Shown here piece by piece: positions 18,108 to 25,210 of a DNA stretch of 64,000 nt. Source of the DNA: Opitutales bacterium (GTDB lineage Bacteria > Verrucomicrobiota > Verrucomicrobiia > Opitutales > Seribacteraceae); the NCBI GenBank assembly GCA_028101545.1, contig JAOHKZ010000001.1:1-64000 (forward strand), in the 5' to 3' direction. Numbering within the stretch: position 1 is the stretch's first letter; each line of letters begins with the position of its first letter. The notes under the pieces were generated by a model, which was not told where the DNA came from, did no database searches, and was given only the letters and a program-made list of their open reading frames with translations. Position numbers and translations under genes: made by a program.

Positions 18108-18644
18108 TTACATCATTATATCACGCATGTGCGTGGAGTAAGTGCTGCTATTTTCAAATGATTTAAGGATTCCCTGTTTCGAATACTTTTTTCCGTTTAG
18201 GGAAAATTCAATCCAGAACTTGATCTGACTTTTGGGCACATAGGTTATAGGAGGAACAGTTTTACGACCTTTGTTGTAGCGGCTGTTTCCCTGCATCCAG
18301 AAATTATAGTCGTAGTCCGATAGAATCTCAGTTTTATTCCAATCGTTTATTTGATATGAAAAGGAATGAATCGTAACTGATTCAATATGTGGGTTTTTCC
18401 CGTAGCCATCCTTATTCATAATAAAAACCTGGAAGTTGAGTTTCCTGTAAGTTTCCAGTTCTTCCATCCAGCTTGTACTTCCCTGCTTTTTCTTTGGGTT
18501 AGAGGCAGGGTTCATGGATATTTGCAATAGATTCTCTTGATCAATCTCTTCAGTGAAAGTCTCGTATCCACGAGTATGCATGGTACCACAACTTGTTATT
18601 AGCAAAAGGCTAGAAAGGCTTAAAATGTGTAACTTAATTTTCAT
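18108..18644 (-). CDS. Putative lipoprotein of unknown function
   Basis: 178 residues with a lipoprotein signal: MKIKLHILSLSSLLLITSC, lipobox LITSC with Cys19 as the lipidation site. The remainder is one beta-rich domain with a central segment about a non-helical WMQGNSRYNKGRK turn; no family recognised. It faces the propeller gene with a 6-base gap, across a small hairpin-like TCAGG/CCTGA sequence at 18094-18106. It probably sits in the outer or inner membrane facing the periplasm. Confidence 0.6.
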   Translation of the reverse strand: MKIKLHILSLSSLLLITSCGTMHTRGYETFTEEIDQENLLQISMNPASNPKKKQGSTSWMEELETYRKLNFQVFIMNKDGYGKNPHIESVTIHSFSYQINDWNKTEILSDYDYNFWMQGNSRYNKGRKTVPPITYVPKSQIKFWIEFSLNGKKYSKQGILKSFENSSTYSTHMRDIMM

Positions 18645-18682
18645 CCCTCAAAAATTTAGAGTTGAGGAGCAAAAAATAATAA

Positions 18683-21451
18683 TCAGTTATACATCGCTTT
18701 CAGCGGCGGTGAAAATTTAGTCAGGTTAATACCTTCCACTGCAGACTCATATTCTTCCATGGTTGGAATTCTTCCGAGTATTGCAGATAGAACAACGACC
18801 GGGGTGGATGCGAGTAATGACTCACCTTTTTTACGATCTGAGTCCTCAACCACACGGCCTTGGAATAAACGGGTAGAGGTGGACATAACGGTATCTCCAC
18901 GCTCTGCTTTTTCCTGATTGCCCATGCAAAGGTTGCATCCCGGGCGTTCCAAATACATCATATTCTCGTATTCTTCCCGGGCATTGTTCTTGGGTGCATC
19001 ATCGTTGAAAATAAAGCCGGAATATTTTTCGAGCATATTCCAGTCTCCTTCCTCCTTTAACTCGTCAATAATGTTGTAGGTGGGAGCGGTGACTACGAGG
19101 GGAGCCTTGAACTCAACCTTGCCGTTTTCCTTTTCCAGATTCCGCAACATGTGCGAGACAATCTTGAGGTCTCCTTTGTGCACCATGCAGGATCCAACAA
19201 ATCCGAGATCCACTTCCTTGGTTCCTTGATAATAGGAAACCGGGCGGATGGTGTCGTGGGTGTATCTTTTGGAAACATCATCATTATTTACATCCGGATC
19301 CGCAATCATGGGCTCGTTAATCTGATCCAAGTCCACCACAAATTCTTCATAATACTTCGCATTTCCATCAGGAGTCAGGGCGGGCTTTTCTCCGGACTTT
19401 ATTTCTGAAATGCGTTTATTTGCGATATCAATGAGTCCCTCGAGAACTTTTATATCGTTATCCATTCCCTTGTCGATCATGACCTGAATTCGTCCCTTTG
19501 CAATTTCGAGCGATTCAATCAGGGTATTATCCTGGGAAATACAAATTGAAGCTTTTGCCTTCATCTCCGCAGTCCAGTCAGTAAATGTGAAAGCCTGATC
19601 CGCAGGCAGGGTTCCTATGTGGACTTCGATAATTCTGCCCTGGAACACATTGTCTCCAAACTTTTTTAACATCTGTGCCTGGGTGGCATGAACCACATCA
19701 CGAAAGTCCATATGATCTTTCAGGCTGCCTTTAAAAGTAACCTTTACAGATTCAGGAATTGGCATGGTTGCCTCACCGGTTGCCAGAGCGAGGGCAACCG
19801 TTCCGGAATCGGCTCCAAATGCTACACCCTTGGACATCCGGGTATGAGAATCTCCACCGATAATGATCGACCAGTCATCGACGGTCAGATCATTGAGTAC
19901 CTTGTGGATCACGTCAGTCATGGCATGGTATTTACCATCTGGATCCCGTCCGGTGATTAAACCGAAGCTCTGCATAAATGTCATTAGCTTGGGTATGTTT
20001 ACCTGAGCTTTTTTATCCCAAACCGATGCTGTGTGACAACCGGACTGATAGGCCCCGTCAACGGTAGGGGAAATAACCGTGGCTGCCATCGCTTCCAGTT
20101 CCTGGGAAGTCATCAATCCCGTGGTATCCTGTGAACCCACAATGTTCACCTTTACCCGGACATCAGAACCTGCATGCAATACGGTGCCTTCCTTTACACC
20201 GACCATATTTTTATTAAAGATTTTTTCCACCGCGGTCAGACCCTGTCCCTCATGGGAAATTTCCCGGGCAGGTGCAAATGCAGACTGCAATTCAATACCC
20301 AGTATGGAAGCCGCTAAAGTTTGTAACTTCTTTCCAAATACAATCGCATAGGATCCACCCGCCTTGATAAATTCTTGTTTTTGTGGGGTCAGGGCAGGGG
20401 AGATATCAACTAATTCCTTGTCTCCCTCATAAAGCTTTTTTTCTTTTGTATTTATGGTAAGAACCTTGCCGGTTTCCACCGAGTAAGTCTGTTCCAGTAC
20501 CGGGTCACCATTGTCATCTAGTACGGTGTTTCCATCCGCATCCAATTTCTTTACCCAGTTATTTAGATCGATCCCAATTCCACCGGTCACACTTACCGTG
20601 GTCAAAAAGATTGGAGAAATTCCATTGGTACCCGCAACAATCGGGGCAAAATTGACGAACGGTACATACTTACTCGACTGTTTGCCGGTCCATAAAGCCA
20701 CATTGTTAACACCGGACATTCTTGATGACCCCACTCCCATGGTTCCCTTTTCCGCAATCAGCATGACTCTTTTGTCAGGATGTTGTTCTTTCAGGGCGGT
20801 GATTTCAGCCTGCGCCTTTTCGGAGATTAAACACTTACCATGCAGTTCACGGTCGGAGCGGGAATGGGCCTGATTCCCGGGTGAAAGTAAATCGGTTGAG
20901 ATATCCCCCTCGCCGGCAATAAAAGTAACCACCTCAATTTTTTCTTCCACCTCGGGCAGACGGGTGAAAAATTCCGCTTTGGAATAACTTTCCAAAATAT
21001 CTTTGGCAATCGTATTTCCTGCCTTGAAGGCATCTTCGAGACGATCGGTGTCTGCTTCATATAAAAAGACTTGGGTCTTTAAAACTTCTGCCGCATCCCG
21101 AGCAATGGATTCATTATCACCCAGGGCCAAATCGAGCAAAACCCTTACGGATGGTCCGCCCTTCATGTGAGATAATAATTCGAATGCAAAAGTGGGGGTG
21201 ATTTCTTCCACTATGGATTCACCAAGAACAATTTCCTTTAAGAAATCCGCTTTTTCACCTGCCGCACTCGTGGTGCCGGGCAATGTGTTAAAGATAAAGA
21301 AATCTAAGGACTGAGCTCTGTGCTCATTTGCGTTGTCTTTTATTTGAGCGATTATTTCCGCAATCAATTCGCTACCGTCAATAGGCTTTGGACTTAGACC
21401 CTGAGTTTTTCTTTCTTCGATCTCGGTTAGGTATTCTTGGTAGGTATTCAT
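18683..21451 (-). CDS. acnB: Aconitate hydratase B / 2-methylisocitrate dehydratase
   Basis: A 922-residue [4Fe-4S] enzyme of the TCA cycle (citrate to isocitrate) that also acts in the methylcitrate route. The order is HEAT-like N-terminal domain, swivelling domain, then the catalytic domains, which is specific to AcnB rather than AcnA. Cluster cysteines are visible in YQSGCHTASV and in RPGCNLCMGNQ (C839, C842). HDRELHGKCL-like and GGDSHTRMSKGVAFGADSG segments are family hallmarks. It is somewhat longer than the E. coli protein (865). It is monocistronic, with the small DoxX-like genes divergent upstream. Confidence 0.95.
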   Translation of the reverse strand: MNTYQEYLTEIEERKTQGLSPKPIDGSELIAEIIAQIKDNANEHRAQSLDFFIFNTLPGTTSAAGEKADFLKEIVLGESIVEEITPTFAFELLSHMKGGPSVRVLLDLALGDNESIARDAAEVLKTQVFLYEADTDRLEDAFKAGNTIAKDILESYSKAEFFTRLPEVEEKIEVVTFIAGEGDISTDLLSPGNQAHSRSDRELHGKCLISEKAQAEITALKEQHPDKRVMLIAEKGTMGVGSSRMSGVNNVALWTGKQSSKYVPFVNFAPIVAGTNGISPIFLTTVSVTGGIGIDLNNWVKKLDADGNTVLDDNGDPVLEQTYSVETGKVLTINTKEKKLYEGDKELVDISPALTPQKQEFIKAGGSYAIVFGKKLQTLAASILGIELQSAFAPAREISHEGQGLTAVEKIFNKNMVGVKEGTVLHAGSDVRVKVNIVGSQDTTGLMTSQELEAMAATVISPTVDGAYQSGCHTASVWDKKAQVNIPKLMTFMQSFGLITGRDPDGKYHAMTDVIHKVLNDLTVDDWSIIIGGDSHTRMSKGVAFGADSGTVALALATGEATMPIPESVKVTFKGSLKDHMDFRDVVHATQAQMLKKFGDNVFQGRIIEVHIGTLPADQAFTFTDWTAEMKAKASICISQDNTLIESLEIAKGRIQVMIDKGMDNDIKVLEGLIDIANKRISEIKSGEKPALTPDGNAKYYEEFVVDLDQINEPMIADPDVNNDDVSKRYTHDTIRPVSYYQGTKEVDLGFVGSCMVHKGDLKIVSHMLRNLEKENGKVEFKAPLVVTAPTYNIIDELKEEGDWNMLEKYSGFIFNDDAPKNNAREEYENMMYLERPGCNLCMGNQEKAERGDTVMSTSTRLFQGRVVEDSDRKKGESLLASTPVVVLSAILGRIPTMEEYESAVEGINLTKFSPPLKAMYN

Positions 21452-21614
21452 AGGTGGCAGAGTAAATAAAATTAGGAATTCTAAGTTTTAGCAGATAATG
21501 ATTTTAAGTTAAGCTAAAAAATATCACTTTTGATGAACTGGGGTAGGTATTTTAAAATCATGCTCAACCCTTTTGCGATTTACGAAAACTCCCTTTTACT
21601 AGATAGTTTGATAC

Positions 21615-21977
21615 ATGAATATTACTATGTCACTTTCCTTGGAAGTTTTGTCCATTCTTGTGTTCGGTTCCATCATATTTGTATGGGGAATTCGCTACAA
21701 CAACATCAAGGATGAATTCAAACATTTTCAACTACCCAACTGGCTGAGAGATTTGGTCGGAATATTAAAGCTCTCCTTTGCAATCATGTTATTTAGTAAA
21801 GACCTGCAAATTGTTCAAATTGGTGCATCCGGTATTGCTCTGCTAATGGTTGCCGCCCTGGTTACCCACTTACGCTTAAAAAGCGAGCCTGCTCGCATGC
21901 TTCCTTCATTTGCCCTACTCTGTGCCTGCGTGGCTATTGTATACATGAGCAATCAACTGCTCATACCCCCTGCTTGA
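21615..21977 (+). CDS. Small DoxX-like integral membrane protein 1
   Basis: 120 residues with about four hydrophobic segments (roughly 5-22, 42-58, 66-83, 92-112), the size and topology of DoxX-like proteins. The ATG at 21615 is followed by an overlapping alternative (ATGTCACTT, residue 5); a longer frame upstream in another register was rejected. Three bases separate it from a second membrane protein of similar size, so the two are likely a translationally coupled pair. DoxX-like proteins are often redox or thiol-related membrane subunits, but no function can be given here. Confidence 0.6.
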   Translation: MNITMSLSLEVLSILVFGSIIFVWGIRYNNIKDEFKHFQLPNWLRDLVGILKLSFAIMLFSKDLQIVQIGASGIALLMVAALVTHLRLKSEPARMLPSFALLCACVAIVYMSNQLLIPPA

Positions 21978-21980
21978 TTT

Positions 21981-22337
21981 GTGATCTACCTGGGGATAGC
22001 AGTTCAAATATTACTATTCCTGGTATTTGCTGTTGGTGGGAGTATCAGACTCTTTCAACCCATTGTGGTACTTGCAAAGCGAATGCGCTGGGTTTCGTAT
22101 TTTAGCCCTAAAATTGTTCGCTCGATTGCCCTGGTCGAAGTAATTTGTGGAGTCGGTATTCTACTCCCATTAATTCTTACAGATAGTTCCTTCTCTTTCC
22201 TGTTTTATTCCGGCTGTCTGCTTATGGCTACTATGGTCGGTGCGGTCATAACCCACCTTGTTATTGGGGATTACCGTCAAATTATCGGCAACCTTGCTCT
22301 TTTGGGAATGATCTACTTTGTTACATTCCCTGTTTAG
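21981..22337 (+). CDS. Small DoxX-family integral membrane protein 2
   Basis: 118 residues from a GTG start three bases after the preceding stop. Four hydrophobic segments and the motif GSIRLFQP...MRWVSYFSPKIVRSIALVEVICGVGILLPLI match the DoxX family (conserved Glu in the second helix: ALVEV). It probably forms a heteromer or functional pair with the gene before it. The physiological role is unknown; there is no quinol-oxidase gene nearby to suggest the classical DoxX role. Confidence 0.65.
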   Translation: MIYLGIAVQILLFLVFAVGGSIRLFQPIVVLAKRMRWVSYFSPKIVRSIALVEVICGVGILLPLILTDSSFSFLFYSGCLLMATMVGAVITHLVIGDYRQIIGNLALLGMIYFVTFPV

Positions 22338-22380
22338 CAATTTTTTTCTAATTTCTGTCGAGGTCAGTTTTTTGAACCTG

Positions 22381-22410
22381 TTGTCAAACCCAAGACTATT
22401 ATCCTACACT
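22381..22410 (+). promoter_or_regulatory. Possible promoter of arfB
   Basis: TTGTCA (22381-22386) and TACACT (22405-22410) with an 18-base spacer, about 100 bases before arfB. Fair match only. Confidence 0.3.
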
Positions 22411-22507
22411 GCCAGGTGGGGAGTTGAATTCCTTGTCCGATTTAAAACCACTCGAGGTGTAAAAGAAACTTGAACAAAGTTGTGCTTGTGAAGATGGAGG
22501 TGGGCAG

Positions 22508-22942
22508 ATGTATTTAAAGACAATGCTACAAGTTTCCTCCAGAGTATCCATTCCCTTACAGGAGATTCAATTGCAGGCTATTCGTTCGCAGGGGGCCGGT
22601 GGGCAGAATGTAAATAAAGTATCTACCGCGGTCCATTTATTCTTCGATATCCGGGCATCTTCTTTACCCGAAGTGTATAAAGCTCGTTTACTAAGTATGA
22701 AAGACCGTCGGATCAGTCCGGCAGGCATCGTGATAATCAAGTCTCAGGAAGCACGCACCCAGGAGACCAACCGGGAAAAAGCTCTGGGCCGATTGAAGGA
22801 GTTAATCAAGGAAACGATGCAGGTTCGCAAGTCCCGCCGGGCAACTGCTCCAACCCGCGGTTCAAAAGAACGCCGCTTGCAGGCCAAAGATACCCGTTCA
22901 AAAACGAAGAAATTCAGACGGCGTCCCGGTCTGGACGATTAG
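22508..22942 (+). CDS. arfB: Alternative ribosome-rescue factor ArfB (peptidyl-tRNA hydrolase)
   Basis: 144 residues with the release-factor GGQ at 31-33 in QGAGGQNVNKVSTAVHL and the basic C-terminal tail (KSRRATAPTRGSKERRLQAK onward) that threads the empty mRNA channel of stalled ribosomes. It hydrolyses peptidyl-tRNA on non-stop complexes. A GGAGG sequence 8 bases upstream supports the ATG at 22508; the internal ATG at 22523 would give the E. coli-like N-terminus but lacks a site. The last codons (FRRRPGLDD, stop) are repeated downstream of the following toxin-antitoxin pair at 23698-23729. Confidence 0.95.
   Translation: MYLKTMLQVSSRVSIPLQEIQLQAIRSQGAGGQNVNKVSTAVHLFFDIRASSLPEVYKARLLSMKDRRISPAGIVIIKSQEARTQETNREKALGRLKELIKETMQVRKSRRATAPTRGSKERRLQAKDTRSKTKKFRRRPGLDD
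22911..22942 (+). repeat. arfB 3'-end repeat, gene copy
   Basis: Bases 22911-22930 are identical to 23698-23717; the following 12 bases are similar and both copies end in a stop. Here the sequence is the real C-terminus of arfB (FRRRPGLDD). It marks the left boundary of an inserted toxin-antitoxin segment. Confidence 0.85.
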
Positions 22943-22972
22943 AGAGAAATCTCTGAATAGAGAGTCGCCATG

Positions 22973-23031
22973 TGTCGATGCTATCGACAGGTGAGTTCAT
23001 ATATGTCGATAAAAGTAGATTTTATCGACAT
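22973..23031. promoter_or_regulatory. Pair of TGTCGAT palindromes, candidate operator
   Basis: Two inverted repeats share the half site TGTCGAT/ATCGACA. The first is at 22973-22989 (7-base arms, 3-base spacer). The second is at 23003-23031, with perfect 12-base arms ATGTCGATAAAA/TTTTATCGACAT around a 5-base spacer. They lie 75-133 bases before the toxin gene and upstream of a TTGACA box at 23071. This is the arrangement expected for autorepression by a ribbon-helix-helix antitoxin, here inferred only. Confidence 0.55.
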
Positions 23032-23105
23032 GTAATAGCCTCTGTTAGTGAAATTGCATGCATGTGTATGTTGACAAAAGGCACACATTGCGGTAGTTTT
23101 ATTCT

Positions 23106-23378
23106 GTGTTCGATTGGTCTGATGAAAAAGATAAAAAGCTTAAACAAGAGAGAGGTATAGGTTTTGAAGATATTGTTTTTCATGTTGCTTCAGGTGACCT
23201 GCTCAGTGTTTCGGATCACCCGAATTCTCAGAAATATCCTAATCAGAAAATTATGTGTGTAATGGTGGATGAATATGTTTATCTTGTTCCCTATGTGGAG
23301 GAAGAGAATCGAAAGTTTTTGAAAACCATTATCCCCAGTCGTCGGGCTACCAAAGAATTTAAACAGAAAGAAAAATAA
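23106..23378 (+). CDS. BrnT-like ribonuclease toxin
   Basis: 90 residues from GTG. The pattern FDWSDEKDKKLKQERGIGFEDIV at the N-terminus and the terminal IIPSRRATKEF helix match the BrnT/RelE-fold toxin group, whose members cleave RNA. A TTGACA box at 23071 with a weak TAGTTT at 23094 may drive it. The last base of the stop codon is the first base of the antitoxin start, so the two genes are coupled in the toxin-first order normal for BrnTA. No SD is obvious before the GTG. Confidence 0.75.
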   Translation: MFDWSDEKDKKLKQERGIGFEDIVFHVASGDLLSVSDHPNSQKYPNQKIMCVMVDEYVYLVPYVEEENRKFLKTIIPSRRATKEFKQKEK

Positions 23379-23695
23379 TGAAATTAGATGCATACGAAAA
23401 AGAACTTTTACAATTGGATGATGATGGGCAAATTTCTGTCCAGTCTCCAGATCCTAAAGAAAAAGAGGCCCTCATCGCGGCTGCCCGTGAAACCTTGCAA
23501 AAAGACAAACGAATTAATATCCGTATGTCCGGTCGCGATCTTCTCTCCCTTAAAAGAAAAGCGAACCGCTTTGGCATGCCTTATCAAACCCTCATCTCCA
23601 GTATTCTTCATCAATATGTTTCCGGAGATCTCAAACCTTCGCAGATTGAGGAAACCCAGTCAAAATATCGCAAGAAAAACCGTGGCAAAGATTGA
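23378..23695 (+). CDS. Ribbon-helix-helix antitoxin (BrnA/CopG-like)
   Basis: 105 residues. The N-terminus is acidic (toxin-neutralising type). The C-terminal DNA-binding part is INIRMSGRDLLSLKRKANRFGMPYQTLISSILHQYVSG, a beta strand followed by two helices with the MPYQTLISS turn typical of BrnA/CopG-like antitoxins. It follows the toxin with a one-base overlap. Its stop at 23693-23695 lies 2 bases before the second copy of the arfB 3' end. It probably represses its own operon at the TGTCGAT palindromes. Confidence 0.75.
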   Translation: MKLDAYEKELLQLDDDGQISVQSPDPKEKEALIAAARETLQKDKRINIRMSGRDLLSLKRKANRFGMPYQTLISSILHQYVSGDLKPSQIEETQSKYRKKNRGKD

Positions 23696-23697
23696 GG

Positions 23698-23729
23698 AAT
23701 TCAGACGGCGTCCCGGTTTTGATGATTGA
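23698..23729 (+). repeat. Displaced copy of the arfB 3' end
   Basis: Twenty bases (23698-23717) are identical to arfB 22911-22930, and the frame continues as FRRRPGFDD then a stop, compared with FRRRPGLDD in arfB. There is no coding gene of its own here. The pair of copies brackets 23106-23695 and gives a 787-base unit. The most economical reading is an insertion at the arfB 3' end that restored the gene. Confidence 0.8.
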
Positions 23730-23764
23730 ATGAAATCCATTAATCCAGTTTCACACAGTAATTA

Positions 23765-23929
23765 TTAGCCTATAAATAGGCTGGCAAGTCCGAGTAGGAA
23801 AGTAAACACGGCAAATCCCGTATGAACTCCAAATGTACCTCCGAATATAAAAGGGGAAATTATGACCAATGAACTGGTTATCATAATCATTATGTAGCTA
23901 AACATTCTAAGTATTTTCATGAAAGACAT
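23765..23929 (-). CDS. Predicted 54-residue membrane peptide
   Basis: On the minus strand an ATG at 23929 opens a 54-residue frame with two hydrophobic helices (about 9-30 and 36-53: SYIMIMITSSLVIIS and FAVFTFLLGLASLF). A GGAGG sequence stands 10 bases before the start, the best Shine-Dalgarno site in this stretch. A second ATG (23920, residue 4) is also possible. It lies in the 399-base interval between the BrnTA antitoxin stop and the Fic gene, which holds nothing else recognisable besides the arfB tail copy. Family unknown; coding status rests on start-site quality and topology. Confidence 0.5.
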   Translation of the reverse strand: MSFMKILRMFSYIMIMITSSLVIISPFIFGGTFGVHTGFAVFTFLLGLASLFIG

Positions 23930-24094
23930 TTCTTTGAGCCCTCCTCATTTGTCTTTTGGAAATTTTTAAAACGAATAGGCATACAGTAACAAGATTGGTA
24001 GTCTCCACTTACCAAATCATTCTGTAAATAAAAAATTGAGTTCATAATCTTTTATTAATTTGAAAACCATTAAGTGATACTTTATGGTTTATGA

Positions 24095-25138
24095 ATGAAA
24101 GTTGAACGACTTACTGAAATAAAGAAGTTACTTGATCGGGCAGGGGAAATGCCAGACGAACTTGCCAAAAACCTCCACCAATGGTTCCGGGTTGAACTTA
24201 CTTACACCAGTAACGCCCTCGAAGGAAACACCCTTACCCGCAGGGAGACTGCAATGGTGGTGGAAAAAGGAATCACCGTGGGCGGGAAGAGCCTGGTCGA
24301 GCACTTGGAGGCTACCAACCATGCACAAGCTTTTGATTGGATCGCAGAAAAGGCCCGCAAGCCACTCAAGCATTTCAAAGAAAACGATCTTCTTTCCCTG
24401 CATAAAATGATCCTATCTGGCATAGATAACCACAATGCAGGCTTTTATCGGAATGTTCCTGTTCGCCTTTCTGGTTCGCGGACAGTTCTCCCAAATCCCC
24501 GAAAAGTGCCAGATTTAATCTCCGCTTTTCATAAGTGGCTCCAAACCACGAAGAAGATTCACCCAGTGGATCTTGCCGCAGAAGCTCATTACCGCCTGGT
24601 TACTATTCACCCCTTTATTGACGGTAATGGCCGCACCGCGCGCCTGCTCATGAATCTAATCCTTATGTGTCATGGTTATCCGCCTGCGATCATTCGTAAA
24701 AACGAACGGGGTAAATATTTGGATGCTTTGGAAAAAGCACAGACCGGTGGTTCGCAGGATGATTATTTGCAACTGATTTATCGTGCAGTCGATCGCTCCC
24801 TTGATATTTATGTGGAAGCCACCTCAGGAGAAGGCGATTTCGTCTCCGAGCCTGATGACTCCCTTTTACGTATTGGTCAACTGGCCAAGCAAACAGGAAT
24901 AAATGTCAGCACTATTCGTTTCTGGCTTACTTCCGGGCTACTCGAAGTTTCAGAAACCACACCCAGTGGTTACCAGCTTTTTTCAGCTGCGATGGTTATA
25001 CGGATTGAAGAGATTAAATCCCTCAAAGAACAACGGTTTACCCTTCAGGAAATCAAATCCAAGCTCTCCAGTATGTCGGATGTGGCAGAAGATATCATGA
25101 ACCGCTACAAGTCCACATTTGAAAAGTTAGCCGACTAA
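24095..25138 (+). CDS. Fic-domain AMPylator fused to a MerR-type DNA-binding domain
   Basis: 347 residues. The class-II inhibitory helix motif SNALEGN (39-45) lies N-terminal to the Fic core, whose active motif HPFIDGNGRTAR (172-183) is complete, so it should transfer AMP or another nucleotide to protein hydroxyls and be self-restrained. The C-terminal 90 residues (258-325) read as a MerR-type winged helix (RIGQLAKQTGINVSTIRFWLTSGLL). Fic proteins with DNA-binding partners occur, but here the domain is fused. The target is unknown. The gene is flanked by an arfB tail copy and rapA and has no adjacent partner. Confidence 0.8.
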   Translation: MKVERLTEIKKLLDRAGEMPDELAKNLHQWFRVELTYTSNALEGNTLTRRETAMVVEKGITVGGKSLVEHLEATNHAQAFDWIAEKARKPLKHFKENDLLSLHKMILSGIDNHNAGFYRNVPVRLSGSRTVLPNPRKVPDLISAFHKWLQTTKKIHPVDLAAEAHYRLVTIHPFIDGNGRTARLLMNLILMCHGYPPAIIRKNERGKYLDALEKAQTGGSQDDYLQLIYRAVDRSLDIYVEATSGEGDFVSEPDDSLLRIGQLAKQTGINVSTIRFWLTSGLLEVSETTPSGYQLFSAAMVIRIEEIKSLKEQRFTLQEIKSKLSSMSDVAEDIMNRYKSTFEKLAD

Positions 25139-25210
25139 AAAACTATAATTCCACTCATCTCAATTCTTTCTTTTTAATGCTCGCCACTTCGGCGATTTCA
25201 GCATCTATAG

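Noticed and set aside
23388-23729. A 113-residue open frame overlapping the antitoxin and ending in FRRRPGFDD
   Set aside because: It runs through the antitoxin gene in another frame; only its end is meaningful, as the copy of the arfB tail. The antitoxin frame has a clear start coupled to the toxin.
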